From NCBI RefSeq assembly GCF_025336545.1, contig NZ_JAODBU010000008.1, positions 62,001 through 126,000 of the forward strand: 64,000 bases of DNA. The letters are read 5' to 3'. Position numbers and translations under genes: made by a program. The notes under the pieces were generated by a model, which did no database searches, was not told where the DNA came from, and saw nothing but the letters and a program-made list of their open reading frames with translations. Positions 16,697 through 25,792 of the stretch are shown piece by piece. Source of the stretch: Eubacterium_U album (GTDB lineage: Bacteria; Bacillota; Clostridia; Lachnospirales; Lachnospiraceae). Numbering within the stretch: position 1 is the stretch's first letter; the number at the start of each line of letters is the position of its first letter.

Positions 16697-17497
16697 ATGG
16701 ATAAGATTAGGGTAGCAATAGTAGATGATAACGATAAAATGGTTGAAATGATGGATGAGTATTTAGGCTCAGATGATGAAATAAATGTAATTGGCAGAGC
16801 AAAAAATGGAGAAGAAGCATTTGATTTGATTAAGGGGACCAGTCCTGATGTAGTATTACTTGATTTGATTATGCCTAAAATGGACGGTCTTTCTTTGATG
16901 GATAAGATACATAAAGACGGAACTATGATAAGGATGCCTTTTTTTATAATAACTTCTGCAATAAGCAATGAAGCGGTTATTCAGGATTCATTTAATTATG
17001 GAGCGGGATATTATATGTTAAAGCCTTTTGAAATGGATATGATTGTAGACAGGGTAAAAAGTGCAAAAGGAATTAACGGGAAAAAAATTCCAGAAAATAA
17101 AAAGATAATTGCTCCACTTGAAGATATGCAGAAATTTATGGAGAGAAATATTGAAAGCGACGTTACTAATATTATTCATGATGTTGGAGTTCCAGCGCAT
17201 ATTAAAGGGTATCAGTATTTGAGGGAAGCGATTATAATGTCCGTTAACGATAATGAAATGTTAAATTCCATAACAAAAATTCTTTACCCATCAATTGCAA
17301 AGAAATTCCAGACTACACCAAGTAGAGTTGAAAGAGCAATAAGACATGCCATTGAAGTTGCATGGAACAGAGGAAAAATGGATACAATTGATGAATTGTT
17401 CGGATATACAATAAATGCAGAAAAAGGTAAACCGACAAATTCAGAATTTATAGCATTAATTGCTGATAAGATAAGAATTGAATATAAATGTAGATAG
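16697..17497 (+). CDS. spo0A: Sporulation master response regulator Spo0A
   Basis: 266 aa. Receiver domain with acidic pair D10-D11, phosphoacceptor D56 (VVLLDLIMPKMDG) and K109 (YYMLKPFEM). The C-terminal Spo0A DNA-binding domain carries the recognition helix region TTPSRVERAIRHAIEVAWNRG at about 205-225. When phosphorylated it starts sporulation and represses growth-phase genes by binding TGTCGAA boxes, several of which lie upstream. TAGGAGAA precedes the ATG. Confidence 0.98.
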   Translation: MDKIRVAIVDDNDKMVEMMDEYLGSDDEINVIGRAKNGEEAFDLIKGTSPDVVLLDLIMPKMDGLSLMDKIHKDGTMIRMPFFIITSAISNEAVIQDSFNYGAGYYMLKPFEMDMIVDRVKSAKGINGKKIPENKKIIAPLEDMQKFMERNIESDVTNIIHDVGVPAHIKGYQYLREAIIMSVNDNEMLNSITKILYPSIAKKFQTTPSRVERAIRHAIEVAWNRGKMDTIDELFGYTINAEKGKPTNSEFIALIADKIRIEYKCR

Positions 17498-17573
17498 TTG
17501 TACTTTAAAATAGTCACAAAATACTATATACTAGATAATAAGAGAAAATCTATATGTACAGGAGGTTCTAGAT

Positions 17574-19016
17574 ATGAAGAAAATATTATTTGCGGCATCG
17601 GAATCTGTACCCTTCATTAAGACTGGCGGGCTTGCAGATGTAGTAGGTTCGTTACCTAAGTGGTTTGATAAAAAAGAATATGATGTACGTGTTATTATTC
17701 CAAAATATATGTGCATTGATGAAAAATGGAAAAGCAAAATGCAGTATGTAGACCATTTTTATATGGACTTATGTTGGAGACGTCAATACGTCGGAATTTT
17801 GCAGATGGAACTTGATGGAGTAACATATTACTTTATTGATAATGAATATTATTTCTCAGGACCAAAGCCTTATGGAGATGTAAGATATGACCTCGAAAAA
17901 TTTGCTTTTTTCTCAAGAGCAGTATTGTCAGCACTTCCTGTTATTGGATTTAGACCTGATATTATACATTGTCATGACTGGCATACAGGACTTATACCTG
18001 TATATCTCAAAGATAGTTTTGCGTATAGCGAGTTCTATCAAGGCATTAAGTCAATTATGACAATACATAACTTGAAATTCCAAGGTGTTTGGGATATTAA
18101 CACAATTAAAGATATTGCAGGACTATCAGATTATTATTTCACATCGGATAAATTAAAAGACTATGATAATGGTAATTATTTAAAGGGTGGAATAGTATAT
18201 GCAGACTGGGTTACAACAGTAAGTGATACATATGCAGAAGAAATAAAGATGCCTTTCTATGGCGAAGGGTTAGACGGCTTGCTTAGAGCAAGGTCTAATT
18301 GCCTGTCAGGTATTGTTAACGGTATAGATTATGATGAATATAATCCGGAAACAGATGAGAATATAGCAAAGAATTACAGTGTAGCTAATTTCAGAAAAGA
18401 AAAAGTAAAGAATAAAGTTGCTTTACAAAAAGAATTAGGATTAGAAGTAGACCCTAAGAAGATGATGATTGGTTTAGTAAGCCGTTTGACAGATCAGAAA
18501 GGTTTGGATTTAGTTGCATACATAATGGATGAACTTTGTTCAGATGCAATTCAGTTTGTTGTTCTTGGAACAGGTGAAGACCGTTACGAAAATATGTTCA
18601 GACATTTTGATTGGAAATACGGACAGTCAGTTTCAGCAAATATTTACTATTCTGAAGCAATGTCTCATAAAATATACGCAGCATGTGATGCGTTCCTTAT
18701 GCCTTCATTATTTGAACCATGTGGATTAAGTCAGTTAATGAGTTTAAGATATGGAACAGTACCTATTGTAAGAGAAACAGGTGGATTAAAAGATACTGTT
18801 GAACCATATAATGAATTTGAGGGAACAGGAACAGGATTTTCATTTGCAAATTACAATGCTCATGAGATGTTAGGAACAATAAGATATGCTGAAAAAGTAT
18901 TCTATGATAAAAAGAGGGATTGGAATAAGATTGTAGAAAGAGGAATGAAAGTCGATTTCTCATGGAAAACTTCAGCGGAAAAGTATAAGAATTTATATGA
19001 CAATTTAATAGGATAA
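17574..19016 (+). CDS. glgA: Glycogen synthase (ADP-glucose starch synthase)
   Basis: 480 aa GT5 glycosyltransferase. ADP-glucose-binding KTGGLADVVGSLPK (about 15-28), IHNLKFQG, and the C-terminal EPCGLSQLMSLRYGTVPIVRETGGLKDTV are diagnostic. It elongates alpha-1,4-glucan from ADP-glucose in the cytoplasm. The other glycogen genes (glgC, glgD, glgB, glgP) are not in the window. CAGGAGG lies nine bases before the ATG. It follows spo0A and ends in its own terminator. Confidence 0.96.
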   Translation: MKKILFAASESVPFIKTGGLADVVGSLPKWFDKKEYDVRVIIPKYMCIDEKWKSKMQYVDHFYMDLCWRRQYVGILQMELDGVTYYFIDNEYYFSGPKPYGDVRYDLEKFAFFSRAVLSALPVIGFRPDIIHCHDWHTGLIPVYLKDSFAYSEFYQGIKSIMTIHNLKFQGVWDINTIKDIAGLSDYYFTSDKLKDYDNGNYLKGGIVYADWVTTVSDTYAEEIKMPFYGEGLDGLLRARSNCLSGIVNGIDYDEYNPETDENIAKNYSVANFRKEKVKNKVALQKELGLEVDPKKMMIGLVSRLTDQKGLDLVAYIMDELCSDAIQFVVLGTGEDRYENMFRHFDWKYGQSVSANIYYSEAMSHKIYAACDAFLMPSLFEPCGLSQLMSLRYGTVPIVRETGGLKDTVEPYNEFEGTGTGFSFANYNAHEMLGTIRYAEKVFYDKKRDWNKIVERGMKVDFSWKTSAEKYKNLYDNLIG

Positions 19017-19068
19017 TATATTCAAAAAAGTTTTAAACGATATTAATGAATATATATGATATAGAAGG

Positions 19069-19099
19069 AAAGATTGCTTATGCAGTCTTTTCTTTTTTT
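19069..19099 (+). terminator. Terminator after glgA
   Basis: Nine-base-pair stem AAAGATTGC / GCAGTCTTT (19069-19077 with 19082-19090, one wobble), TTAT loop, then TCTTTTTTT. It is the first element of the 340-base gap between glgA and the coat genes. Confidence 0.85.
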
Positions 19100-19104
19100 G
19101 GATT

Positions 19105-19300
19105 TTTTTTAAACATGGGTGGTCCAAATGTTTATAGAAATTTTTTGTTCTTTATTAAGCATGGAAATCCAGATTTTATAGAAATTTTTTGGGCCTATGT
19201 CAAGTGTAGAAATTCGAGTATTTATAAAAAATTTTGCTCATATATCAAGCATAGGACTCCAAGTTTTTATAGAAATTTTTTGATGTTAAAAAATTACGAA
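19105..19300 (+). repeat. Degenerate ~45-bp tandem repeat array
   Basis: The segment beginning TTTATAGAAATTTTTTG recurs at 19131, 19175, 19221 (TTTATAAAAAATTTTGC) and 19266, giving units of 44, 46 and 45 bases, plus a partial first unit from about 19105. Each unit also carries a core near AAGCATGGAAATCCA (e.g. 19158-19172, 19247-19262). An 85-codon frame (19046-19303) crosses it but has no ribosome site, starts before the glgA terminator, and unit lengths are not multiples of three, so I treat it as noncoding. It fills the rest of the glgA-coat gap. Confidence 0.75.
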
Positions 19301-19356
19301 TAAATAATTTAAAAGAAGAAATACTAAATTAGGTAATGATAATTAGGAGGTACAAT

Positions 19357-19542
19357 ATGAGTAATTTATCAGAACTTGATTTACAGAATTTAAGACATTT
19401 AATTACAGGATATGAAACATGTGGTGAAAAGATGTCATGTTATGCAAAAGAAGCTACTGATCCTGAAGTAAAAAAATTTTTTGAAGATGGCGTTAATTCA
19501 GCAACACAAAATAAAGAAAAATTAATGAAATTTTTAGGATAG
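19357..19542 (+). CDS. Small CotF-neighbour-type spore coat protein
   Basis: 61 aa, starting MSNLSELDLQNLRHLI, helical. It resembles short proteins found beside CotF-like coat proteins in Clostridia (LDLQNLRHLI..., then cysteine-containing middle, then NKEKLMKFLG). Three cysteines or near-pair (TCGEKMSC) could cross-link. The ATG at 19357 follows AGGAGG; a start seven codons earlier has no site. Function is inferred from similarity recall and the adjacent coat-type gene. Confidence 0.65.
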   Translation: MSNLSELDLQNLRHLITGYETCGEKMSCYAKEATDPEVKKFFEDGVNSATQNKEKLMKFLG

Positions 19543-19555
19543 GAGAAGTAATAAA

Positions 19556-19798
19556 ATGCAGGAAAAATATATGGTTATTGATTCATTAGAAGGAATTAAT
19601 TCTGAGATTGAGAAGTTTGGGAATATGATTCCTCAGACGGAAAATAAAGAATTAAAACAGACATTAAAAGAGATGAGAAATAAATGTGAAATGTCACAGG
19701 AACAGTTAGCACAGATTGCTACAGCAAAGAATTATTATGTTCCGGCAGCACAGGCATCAGAACAGGAAATTCAGTCAGTAAAATCTATATTTCAGTAG
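19556..19798 (+). CDS. CotF-family-like spore coat protein, short
   Basis: 80 aa, two helices (GINSEIEKFGNMIPQTENKELKQTLKEMRNKCEMSQEQLAQIATAKNYY) and the C-terminus YYVPAAQASEQEIQSVKSIF, which is characteristic of clostridial CotF-like coat proteins. It lies 13 bases after the previous small gene, with AGGAGAAG as ribosome site, so the two form a unit. No promoter was identified with confidence; a late mother-cell promoter would be expected. Confidence 0.7.
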   Translation: MQEKYMVIDSLEGINSEIEKFGNMIPQTENKELKQTLKEMRNKCEMSQEQLAQIATAKNYYVPAAQASEQEIQSVKSIFQ

Positions 19799-19872
19799 TA
19801 AAGTTAATTTAGTATACAAATAAAGTAGTAAAAATACTTTAATAAAAACATGTTTTAAATTAAATTTATCAA

Positions 19873-19906
19873 ATTAAAAAAATCCGCCATCTTTTTTGAT
19901 GGCGGA
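19873..19906 (-). terminator. Terminator of rqcH
   Basis: Stem CCGCCATC / GATGGCGG (19884-19891 with 19898-19905); on the minus strand it is followed by ATTTTTTTAATT. On the plus strand there is only a weak U-run, so its main role is for rqcH, with possible partial use by the coat genes. Confidence 0.88.
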
Positions 19907-19917
19907 AAATGTACATA

Positions 19918-21654
19918 TTAAATAATCTCCTGTATACCTGTTATATCAGGAGTGATTGCCATAGAATAGTTTGTATGGTAAATAACAAATCCTGGCATAG
20001 CACCGGCAACTTTTTTTACCTGTTTTCTTTGAATGTAATCAATTTCGACTTTATCCTGATTACATCCCTTAGAAAAATGAGCAGCAAGTCTTGCAGCCTC
20101 TTCAAATGTAGCGTCAGGTAATTCCTTACCCTCACATTTGACAATTACGTGAGAACCCGGGAAGGTTTTGCTATGGAACCACCAGTCATTACCGTTTGCA
20201 ACTTTAAATGTAAGGTTTTCATTTTGAATGTTGTTTTTTCCAACATACATATGAAATCCATCAGAGGAAATGAAATGTAAAGGCTTATTTACTATTTTTT
20301 CTTTTTTTCCTGTTCGCTTAAATTTAATATATCCGGTCTGAATTAATTCATCCTTAATCGCTTTTAAGTCATTTTCGCTTGTAGCAATATCAATTGAAGC
20401 ACTGACAGTTTCAAGGTAATCAATAGATTTTTTTGTCTCTATAATAATATCTGATAATGCTTCATTAGTACGTTTTAATTTTGCGTATTTGTCAAAGAAT
20501 TTTTTCGCATTTTCAATTGGTGAAATAGTAGGGTCAAGCGGAATTGATATTGGCTCATTAGTATAAAAATTAATTGTATCGAATTTCTTGGCGCCGGGTT
20601 CAATTGAATAACCATAAGTTGTAAGTAATTCACCATATACTTTATATTTATCTTTTTTTAATGTATCTTTCATTTGCTTTTCCTGAATAGCAAATTTTTT
20701 TCTGTCTTTTTCTAATGCGTTTGTTACGACACGCCTTAAGTCAGAAGATTTTTGCCTCATACGTGTATGCAAATTTTTCTTGGCATAATAGTTCCTTAAC
20801 AAAGAACTCATGTCGTCGTAAATAATTTCATTACAGTCTGAATGAGTAGAAAGACGTACAGCTGAAAAATCTACAGGTAAATCATCTTTTTCATATATAA
20901 CAGGTGTAAATTCACCTTTTTTAATTTTGTTCATTAATTCATAAAATTGAATCCAGATTAAGTTTTGATTCCCATGTTCTAATACGTTTGCAGGAATTGA
21001 TGAATCAAATTTTGCAGCATAACATATGCTTTCAGCAATAGTTGGACTAATTCCGGTAAAGGAAGTGTAAATTGCTTTTGAAAGATTAATCGGTTTAGAG
21101 AATACTGTGTTAAAGAATTCTTCTTTTGAAACTGATAATGGGTCAAATTTATCCATTGTATCAGGAATGAAATAGTCTTTTCCGGGGAGAACCTGTCTTA
21201 CAGAACTCATAACGGCTGATACATGTTTTATGCTGTCTAATATCATATTATTTTCATCACAGAAAATAATATTGCTGTGTTTGCCCATTAGTTCGACAAT
21301 TAAATGCTTTTGTCTTATGTCTCCTAAATCATCTAAATGCTGTATTTCAAAATCCAGGATTCGTTCAAGTCCCGGCTGTGTAATGTTTATGATTCGTCCA
21401 TTATTTATATGTTTTCTGAGTAACATACAAAAGTTAGGAGCTGTCATTGGACTAGGTTTAGATTCTTCAGTTATGTATGTTAATGGAAGGCTTGCATTAG
21501 CTGAAATTAAAAGTTTGTATTGAGCTTTGCCATTTTTAATAGTTAATGTGAGCTCGTCATTTTCTGTCTGGGCAATTTTATACAGTCTTCCATCTGTAAA
21601 TTTATTTTTAAATTCCTGTGCCAAAGCAGCAACAGTTATTCCGTCAAATGCCAT
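19918..21654 (-). CDS. rqcH: Ribosome quality control protein RqcH (NFACT family)
   Basis: 578 aa. NFACT-N domain (MAFDGITVAALAQEFKNKF at 1-19, MTAPNFCMLLRKHI at about 69-82), coiled-coil middle, and NFACT-R domain (SSDGFHMYVGKNNIQNENLTFKVANGNDWWFHSKTFPGSHVI) near the C-terminus. RqcH binds stalled 50S subunits and recruits tRNA-Ala to add alanine tails that mark incomplete peptides. It was earlier annotated as fibronectin-binding protein. It is the only minus-strand gene between spo0A and recA and is divergent from yicC. Confidence 0.94.
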   Translation of the reverse strand: MAFDGITVAALAQEFKNKFTDGRLYKIAQTENDELTLTIKNGKAQYKLLISANASLPLTYITEESKPSPMTAPNFCMLLRKHINNGRIINITQPGLERILDFEIQHLDDLGDIRQKHLIVELMGKHSNIIFCDENNMILDSIKHVSAVMSSVRQVLPGKDYFIPDTMDKFDPLSVSKEEFFNTVFSKPINLSKAIYTSFTGISPTIAESICYAAKFDSSIPANVLEHGNQNLIWIQFYELMNKIKKGEFTPVIYEKDDLPVDFSAVRLSTHSDCNEIIYDDMSSLLRNYYAKKNLHTRMRQKSSDLRRVVTNALEKDRKKFAIQEKQMKDTLKKDKYKVYGELLTTYGYSIEPGAKKFDTINFYTNEPISIPLDPTISPIENAKKFFDKYAKLKRTNEALSDIIIETKKSIDYLETVSASIDIATSENDLKAIKDELIQTGYIKFKRTGKKEKIVNKPLHFISSDGFHMYVGKNNIQNENLTFKVANGNDWWFHSKTFPGSHVIVKCEGKELPDATFEEAARLAAHFSKGCNQDKVEIDYIQRKQVKKVAGAMPGFVIYHTNYSMAITPDITGIQEII

Positions 21655-21749
21655 AATTTGAAATTCCTTTCGTATATCGAAATTTTAAAGTTACTGATAA
21701 TATAATAATGTATTTTTCATTTTATTATTTTATGAATTTCAAGTCAACC

Positions 21750-21778
21750 TTGACTGAATATTTCAAATGAATTATAAT
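21750..21778 (+). promoter_or_regulatory. Sigma-A promoter of yicC-gmk-rpoZ
   Basis: TTGACT at 21750-21755, 17-base spacer, perfect TATAAT at 21773-21778. It is the strongest promoter match in this part of the window; leader about 44 nt. Confidence 0.85.
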
Positions 21779-21828
21779 AAGTTGAATTATGGCATTGTAT
21801 GCTTAAAAAGAAATGAATGGTGAATGAT

Positions 21829-22707
21829 ATGCTATGTAGTATGACGGGATTTGGAAGAAGTGAAGTGTCAGTAGGAGAGAGAAAGGTTACTGTTGAAATT
21901 AAATCAGTTAATCATAGATTTCTTGAGGCAGGCATAAAACTTCCAAAAAAATTAAATTATTTAGATGGAGATATTAGAAGAATATTAAAATCTAAGATTG
22001 AAAGAGGAAAAGTAGATGTTTTTATTACTTATGAAAACACAGGTGAAGGAAATGTCTGCTTGAAGTATAATTCTGAACTTGCAGCTGAATATTACAATAT
22101 ATTTAAGAAAATGAGTGATGAGTTAGGAATAGACAATGATATAACAACATCTAAATTAGGACGTTGCCCTGAAGTTATAATGATGGAGGAGCAGAGTGAA
22201 GATGAGGATGAATTATTACACATTGTTGAAGATGCAATGATACAGGCATGTGATAAGTTGGTTCAGGCAAGAAATGCAGAAGGCGAAAGACTTAAAGCTG
22301 ATTTAATGAATAAGTTAGACAATATAGAAAAAAATGTTTTATTTATTCAGGAAAAGTCCCCTTTAATTGTTGCGGAATATCGTGAAAAAATTAATGAAAG
22401 ATTGCATGAATTACTTGAGGATAATCAGATAGATGAAGGCCGAATTGCACAGGAAGTAACAATTTATGCAGATAAGATATGTGTAGACGAAGAGATAATA
22501 AGACTGCTTAGTCATATTAAGGCTATGAGAGACAGTCTTAATAGCAATAAAGCTATAGGTAGAAAATTGGATTTTATTACTCAGGAAATGAATAGAGAAG
22601 CTAATACTACTTTATCAAAGACGTCTAATCATGAAATTGCAGATGTGGCAATCGAATTAAAGACTGAAATCGAAAAGATTAGAGAACAAATACAGAATTT
22701 GGAGTAA
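21829..22707 (+). CDS. yicC: YicC family endoribonuclease
   Basis: 292 aa, standard length if started at 21829, which gives the usual MxxSMTGFGR beginning (MLCSMTGFGRSE). An upstream in-frame ATG at 21817 would add four residues. The C-terminal half has the DUF1732 pattern EEIIRLLSHIKAMRDSL and GRKLDFITQEMNREANTTLSK. YicC proteins are RNases affecting sRNA decay in E. coli and spore formation in Bacillus (YloC). The yicC-gmk-rpoZ order is the conserved one. Confidence 0.93.
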   Translation: MLCSMTGFGRSEVSVGERKVTVEIKSVNHRFLEAGIKLPKKLNYLDGDIRRILKSKIERGKVDVFITYENTGEGNVCLKYNSELAAEYYNIFKKMSDELGIDNDITTSKLGRCPEVIMMEEQSEDEDELLHIVEDAMIQACDKLVQARNAEGERLKADLMNKLDNIEKNVLFIQEKSPLIVAEYREKINERLHELLEDNQIDEGRIAQEVTIYADKICVDEEIIRLLSHIKAMRDSLNSNKAIGRKLDFITQEMNREANTTLSKTSNHEIADVAIELKTEIEKIREQIQNLE

Positions 22708-22712
22708 GAGTA

Positions 22713-23342
22713 ATGAGTAAACAGGGTAAATTATTAATTATTTCAGGTTTCTCAGGTGTTGGAAAAGGAACTGTAGTTAATAAATTAATAGATAAATACG
22801 ATGATTACACAATTTCAATTTCAGCTACAACGAGAAAACCAAGAGTTGGAGAAGTTGATAAGGTAAATTATTTCTTTGTTAGTAAAGAAGAATTTGAAGA
22901 TATGATAGCTAATAATAAATTGTTAGAATATGCACAGTATGTTGACAATTATTATGGTACTCCGCTTGAATTTGTTAATGAAAAGTTAAATGAGGGCATT
23001 AATGTTATTCTAGAAATTGAAACTCAGGGCGCTTTGAAGGTAAAAGAGATAATGCCTGAAGCAATGATGATTTTTATTCTTCCTCCAAGTGCAGAGGAGT
23101 TAAAAAAACGTTTGGTCGGCAGAAACACAGAGTCTATGGAAGTAATAAATAAAAGACTCATGAAAGCAGCTGAAGAAACAATATTTATGGATAATTATGA
23201 ATATTTCGTTGTTAACGATGAAATAGAAGGTTGTGTCGAAAAAATCAATTTAGTTGTGAATAACGATACAACAGGAACAGCTTCAAAAAAAGAAGTTGAA
23301 GAAATTAAAAATGATATTAAAAAGTTTTCGAAAGGAGAATAA
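22713..23342 (+). CDS. gmk: Guanylate kinase
   Basis: 209 aa. P-loop SGFSGVGKGTVVNKL (about 11-25), GMP-binding region SISATTRKPRVGEVDKVNYFFVS and LEYAQYVDNYYGTPLEFV. It converts GMP to GDP. It starts six bases after yicC and ends four before rpoZ. A GAGTAAGAG stretch precedes the ATG; coupling is likely. Confidence 0.97.
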   Translation: MSKQGKLLIISGFSGVGKGTVVNKLIDKYDDYTISISATTRKPRVGEVDKVNYFFVSKEEFEDMIANNKLLEYAQYVDNYYGTPLEFVNEKLNEGINVILEIETQGALKVKEIMPEAMMIFILPPSAEELKKRLVGRNTESMEVINKRLMKAAEETIFMDNYEYFVVNDEIEGCVEKINLVVNNDTTGTASKKEVEEIKNDIKKFSKGE

Positions 23343-23345
23343 ATT

Positions 23346-23591
23346 ATGTTACATCCATCATATTCAGATTTAATGGCAATAGCAAACAGCGACGTTGAGG
23401 AAGGTGAACATCCGGTAGTACAAAGCAGATATTCAATTGTTATGGCTACATCAAAGAGAGCAAGACAGATAATTGCAGGTGATGCACCACTTATTGATGA
23501 TGCTGATGATAAGAAACCACTTTCTATCGCAGTAGAAGAATTATACAAATCTAAGATTAAAATCTTAGGAGACGACGAAAGCGAAAATTAG
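23346..23591 (+). CDS. rpoZ: RNA polymerase omega subunit
   Basis: 81 aa. It starts MLHPSYSDLMAIANSD, and VQSRYSIVMATSKRARQI is the omega signature (the xxRYxLVxxAxKRARQL helix), followed by KKPLSIAVEELYKSKI. Omega stabilises beta-prime folding. AAAGGAG precedes the ATG. Confidence 0.96.
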   Translation: MLHPSYSDLMAIANSDVEEGEHPVVQSRYSIVMATSKRARQIIAGDAPLIDDADDKKPLSIAVEELYKSKIKILGDDESEN

Positions 23592-23600
23592 AAAATAAGG

Positions 23601-23649
23601 GAGGCTTTTGTAGAATGACATATAGAATGATTCATTTTACAAAAGTCTC
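23601..23649 (+). promoter_or_regulatory. Long stem-loop in front of rimO
   Basis: GAGGCTTTTGTA at 23601-23612 pairs with TACAAAAGTCTC at 23638-23649 (12 bp with one G-U), enclosing 25 bases. The left arm contains part of a GGGAGG ribosome site (23599-23604) and the right arm lies just before the second site TAGGAG. Confidence 0.6.
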
Positions 23650-23668
23650 TTGTTTTGTAGGAGATAAA

Positions 23669-25000
23669 ATGAAAATCTTATTTATTTCATTAGGTTGTGA
23701 TAAAAACTTAGTTGATTCAGAGCACATGATAGGACTTTTAGGAAAAGCAGGTTATGAATTTACTTCTGATGAAACTGAGGCTGATATTATAATTATAAAT
23801 AGTTGTAGTTTTATTAAAGATGCAAAAGAAGAAAGCATTGAAACAATATTTAATATGGCAAGAATGAAAGAAGAAGGAAATTGTAAAGCTTTGGTTTTAG
23901 CAGGATGCCTTGCGCAAAGATATCATGAAGAAATTAAAGATGAAATTCCTGAAATAGACATTGTTGTTGGTACTACGGCTATTGATGATATTGTAACTAT
24001 AGTAGAAGATTATTTTAATAAGAATGAAAAAAAGCAATATATTAAAAATATAAATCTATTAGCCGGTACAAAAGCACCACGTGGTAATGCTGGAACAGAC
24101 AGATATGCTTATTTAAAAATTGCAGAAGGTTGTGATAAACATTGCACATATTGCATTATTCCAAAAATCAGAGGAGACTATAGAAGTGTGCCAATGGAAG
24201 ATTTAATTGCTGAAGCAAAAGATTTAGCTAAGTCAGGCATACGCGAGTTGATTTTGGTTGCCCAGGAAACAACAATGTATGGAAAAGATATATATGGAGA
24301 AAAAAGACTTCATATTTTATTAAAGGAATTATGCAAGATTGAAGACATCGAATGGATTAGAGTGTTATACTGTTATCCGGAAGAAATATATGATGAATTG
24401 ATTCATACCATTGCAAGTGAAGATAAGATATGTAATTACTTAGATATTCCTATTCAGCATGCAAGTGATAATGTATTAAAACGGATGGGACGAAGAACAA
24501 CTAATCAGGAATTAAGGGATGTTATTGCAAAACTAAGAAAAGAAATACCTGACATAGTACTTCGTACAACTTTAATTACAGGATTTCCCGGAGAAACACA
24601 AAAGGATCATGAAATTCTTATGAATTTTGTGGATGAAATGGAATTTGAAAGATTAGGTGTATTCACATATTCAAAAGAAGAAGGAACACCTGCTGAAAAG
24701 ATGGAAAATCAGATTCCGGAAGAAGTTAAAGAAGAACGTAGAGATGAAATTATGGAACTTCAACAGGAAATTGCCTTTGATTTTTCTGAAAAAATGATTG
24801 GAAAGGTTATGAAGGCTTATATTGAAGGAAAAATTTCAGGAGAAAACGCATATATTGCAAGAACATATATGGATATACCGGGTGTCGACAGTAATGTTTT
24901 TGTAATTACCGATGAAGAATTAATGACGGGTGATTTTGTAAATGTATTAATTACAGGCTCAAATGATTATGATTTGATAGGTGAACTTCAATACAAATAG
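23669..25000 (+). CDS. rimO: Ribosomal protein S12 methylthiotransferase RimO
   Basis: 443 aa radical-SAM enzyme that methylthiolates an aspartate of ribosomal protein S12. UPF0004 domain with Cys10, Cys46, Cys80 for the auxiliary cluster; radical-SAM cysteines 155, 159, 162 (CDKHCTYC); C-terminal TRAM domain from about 380. The start at 23669 (MKILFISLGCDKNLVDSE) matches the family and has TAGGAG. An in-frame ATG at 23615 with its own GGGAGG site would add 18 residues. Confidence 0.95.
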   Translation: MKILFISLGCDKNLVDSEHMIGLLGKAGYEFTSDETEADIIIINSCSFIKDAKEESIETIFNMARMKEEGNCKALVLAGCLAQRYHEEIKDEIPEIDIVVGTTAIDDIVTIVEDYFNKNEKKQYIKNINLLAGTKAPRGNAGTDRYAYLKIAEGCDKHCTYCIIPKIRGDYRSVPMEDLIAEAKDLAKSGIRELILVAQETTMYGKDIYGEKRLHILLKELCKIEDIEWIRVLYCYPEEIYDELIHTIASEDKICNYLDIPIQHASDNVLKRMGRRTTNQELRDVIAKLRKEIPDIVLRTTLITGFPGETQKDHEILMNFVDEMEFERLGVFTYSKEEGTPAEKMENQIPEEVKEERRDEIMELQQEIAFDFSEKMIGKVMKAYIEGKISGENAYIARTYMDIPGVDSNVFVITDEELMTGDFVNVLITGSNDYDLIGELQYK

Positions 25001-25019
25001 ATGAGAAGGAGATAAAAAG

Positions 25020-25553
25020 ATGAATTTACCAAATAAACTAACGGTTTTCAGGGTGATTTTAATACCGTTTTTTGTATGTTTTATGTTGGCTGATATTTTT
25101 GGAGGTATAGACAAATATATCGCTGTTGGAATATTTATTGTTGCAAGTTTAACAGACTTACTTGATGGAAAGATTGCAAGAAAATACAATCTTGTTACAA
25201 ATTTTGGAAAATTTATGGATCCATTAGCAGATAAATTGTTGGTAAGCGCTGCTTTAATTTGTTTATCAGAAAGTAAAATTCCAGTATGGATTGTAATTAT
25301 AATTATCAGTAGAGAATTATTTATCAGTGGATTTAGAACACTTGCTGCAGATAAAGGAGTTGTTCTTGCTGCAGGTTGGTGGGGTAAATTTAAAACAACA
25401 TTCCAAATGATTATGATTATTGTATTAATTATTGATTTGCCTTATACATTTATGGGAGTTATAGGAACTGCTTTAATATATATATCATTAGCTCTCACGA
25501 TTATTTCAATGGTAGATTATGTATATAAGAATGTAGATGTACTAAAGGGGTAA
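25020..25553 (+). CDS. pgsA: CDP-diacylglycerol-glycerol-3-phosphate 3-phosphatidyltransferase
   Basis: 177 aa integral membrane enzyme making phosphatidylglycerol phosphate. The CDP-alcohol phosphatidyltransferase motif is complete: DLLDGKIARKYNLVTNFGKFMDPLADK (about 44-70, D..DG..AR....G...D...D). About five membrane helices. AAGGAGA precedes the ATG. The rimO-pgsA order is conserved in Firmicutes. Confidence 0.96.
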   Translation: MNLPNKLTVFRVILIPFFVCFMLADIFGGIDKYIAVGIFIVASLTDLLDGKIARKYNLVTNFGKFMDPLADKLLVSAALICLSESKIPVWIVIIIISRELFISGFRTLAADKGVVLAAGWWGKFKTTFQMIMIIVLIIDLPYTFMGVIGTALIYISLALTIISMVDYVYKNVDVLKG

Positions 25554-25643
25554 TATTTTAAAAATATTTATATGTACAACAAATATACGTTGTCTGAAAT
25601 AGTCAGGCATTAAGCTTAAAATAAATTAAGTAAAAATAAAAGG

Positions 25644-25677
25644 ATAGGTGTCTGCTTAAGTAGGCATCTATGTTTTT
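25644..25677 (+). terminator. Terminator after pgsA
   Basis: Ten-base-pair stem ATAGGTGTCT / AGGCATCTAT with two G-U pairs (25644-25653 with 25662-25671), eight-base loop, then GTTTTTA. Confidence 0.75.
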
Positions 25678-25792
25678 ATATAAATATATTTGGCTGGTTT
25701 TAATGCAGTATGCTAATAATAAAATCCCACAACTGACCGGGAGAAAGGAGTATTCAATTAATATATAAGATAATTGAAATGGATGGAATAAA

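Noticed and set aside
19105..19300. Possible CRISPR array
   Set aside because: Repeats are contiguous without unique spacers, are degenerate, and no cas gene is present.
19046..19303. 85-codon open frame after glgA with apparent internal peptide repeats
   Set aside because: It lacks a ribosome site, spans the glgA terminator, and lies on tandem DNA repeats whose unit lengths (44, 46, 45) do not keep frame.
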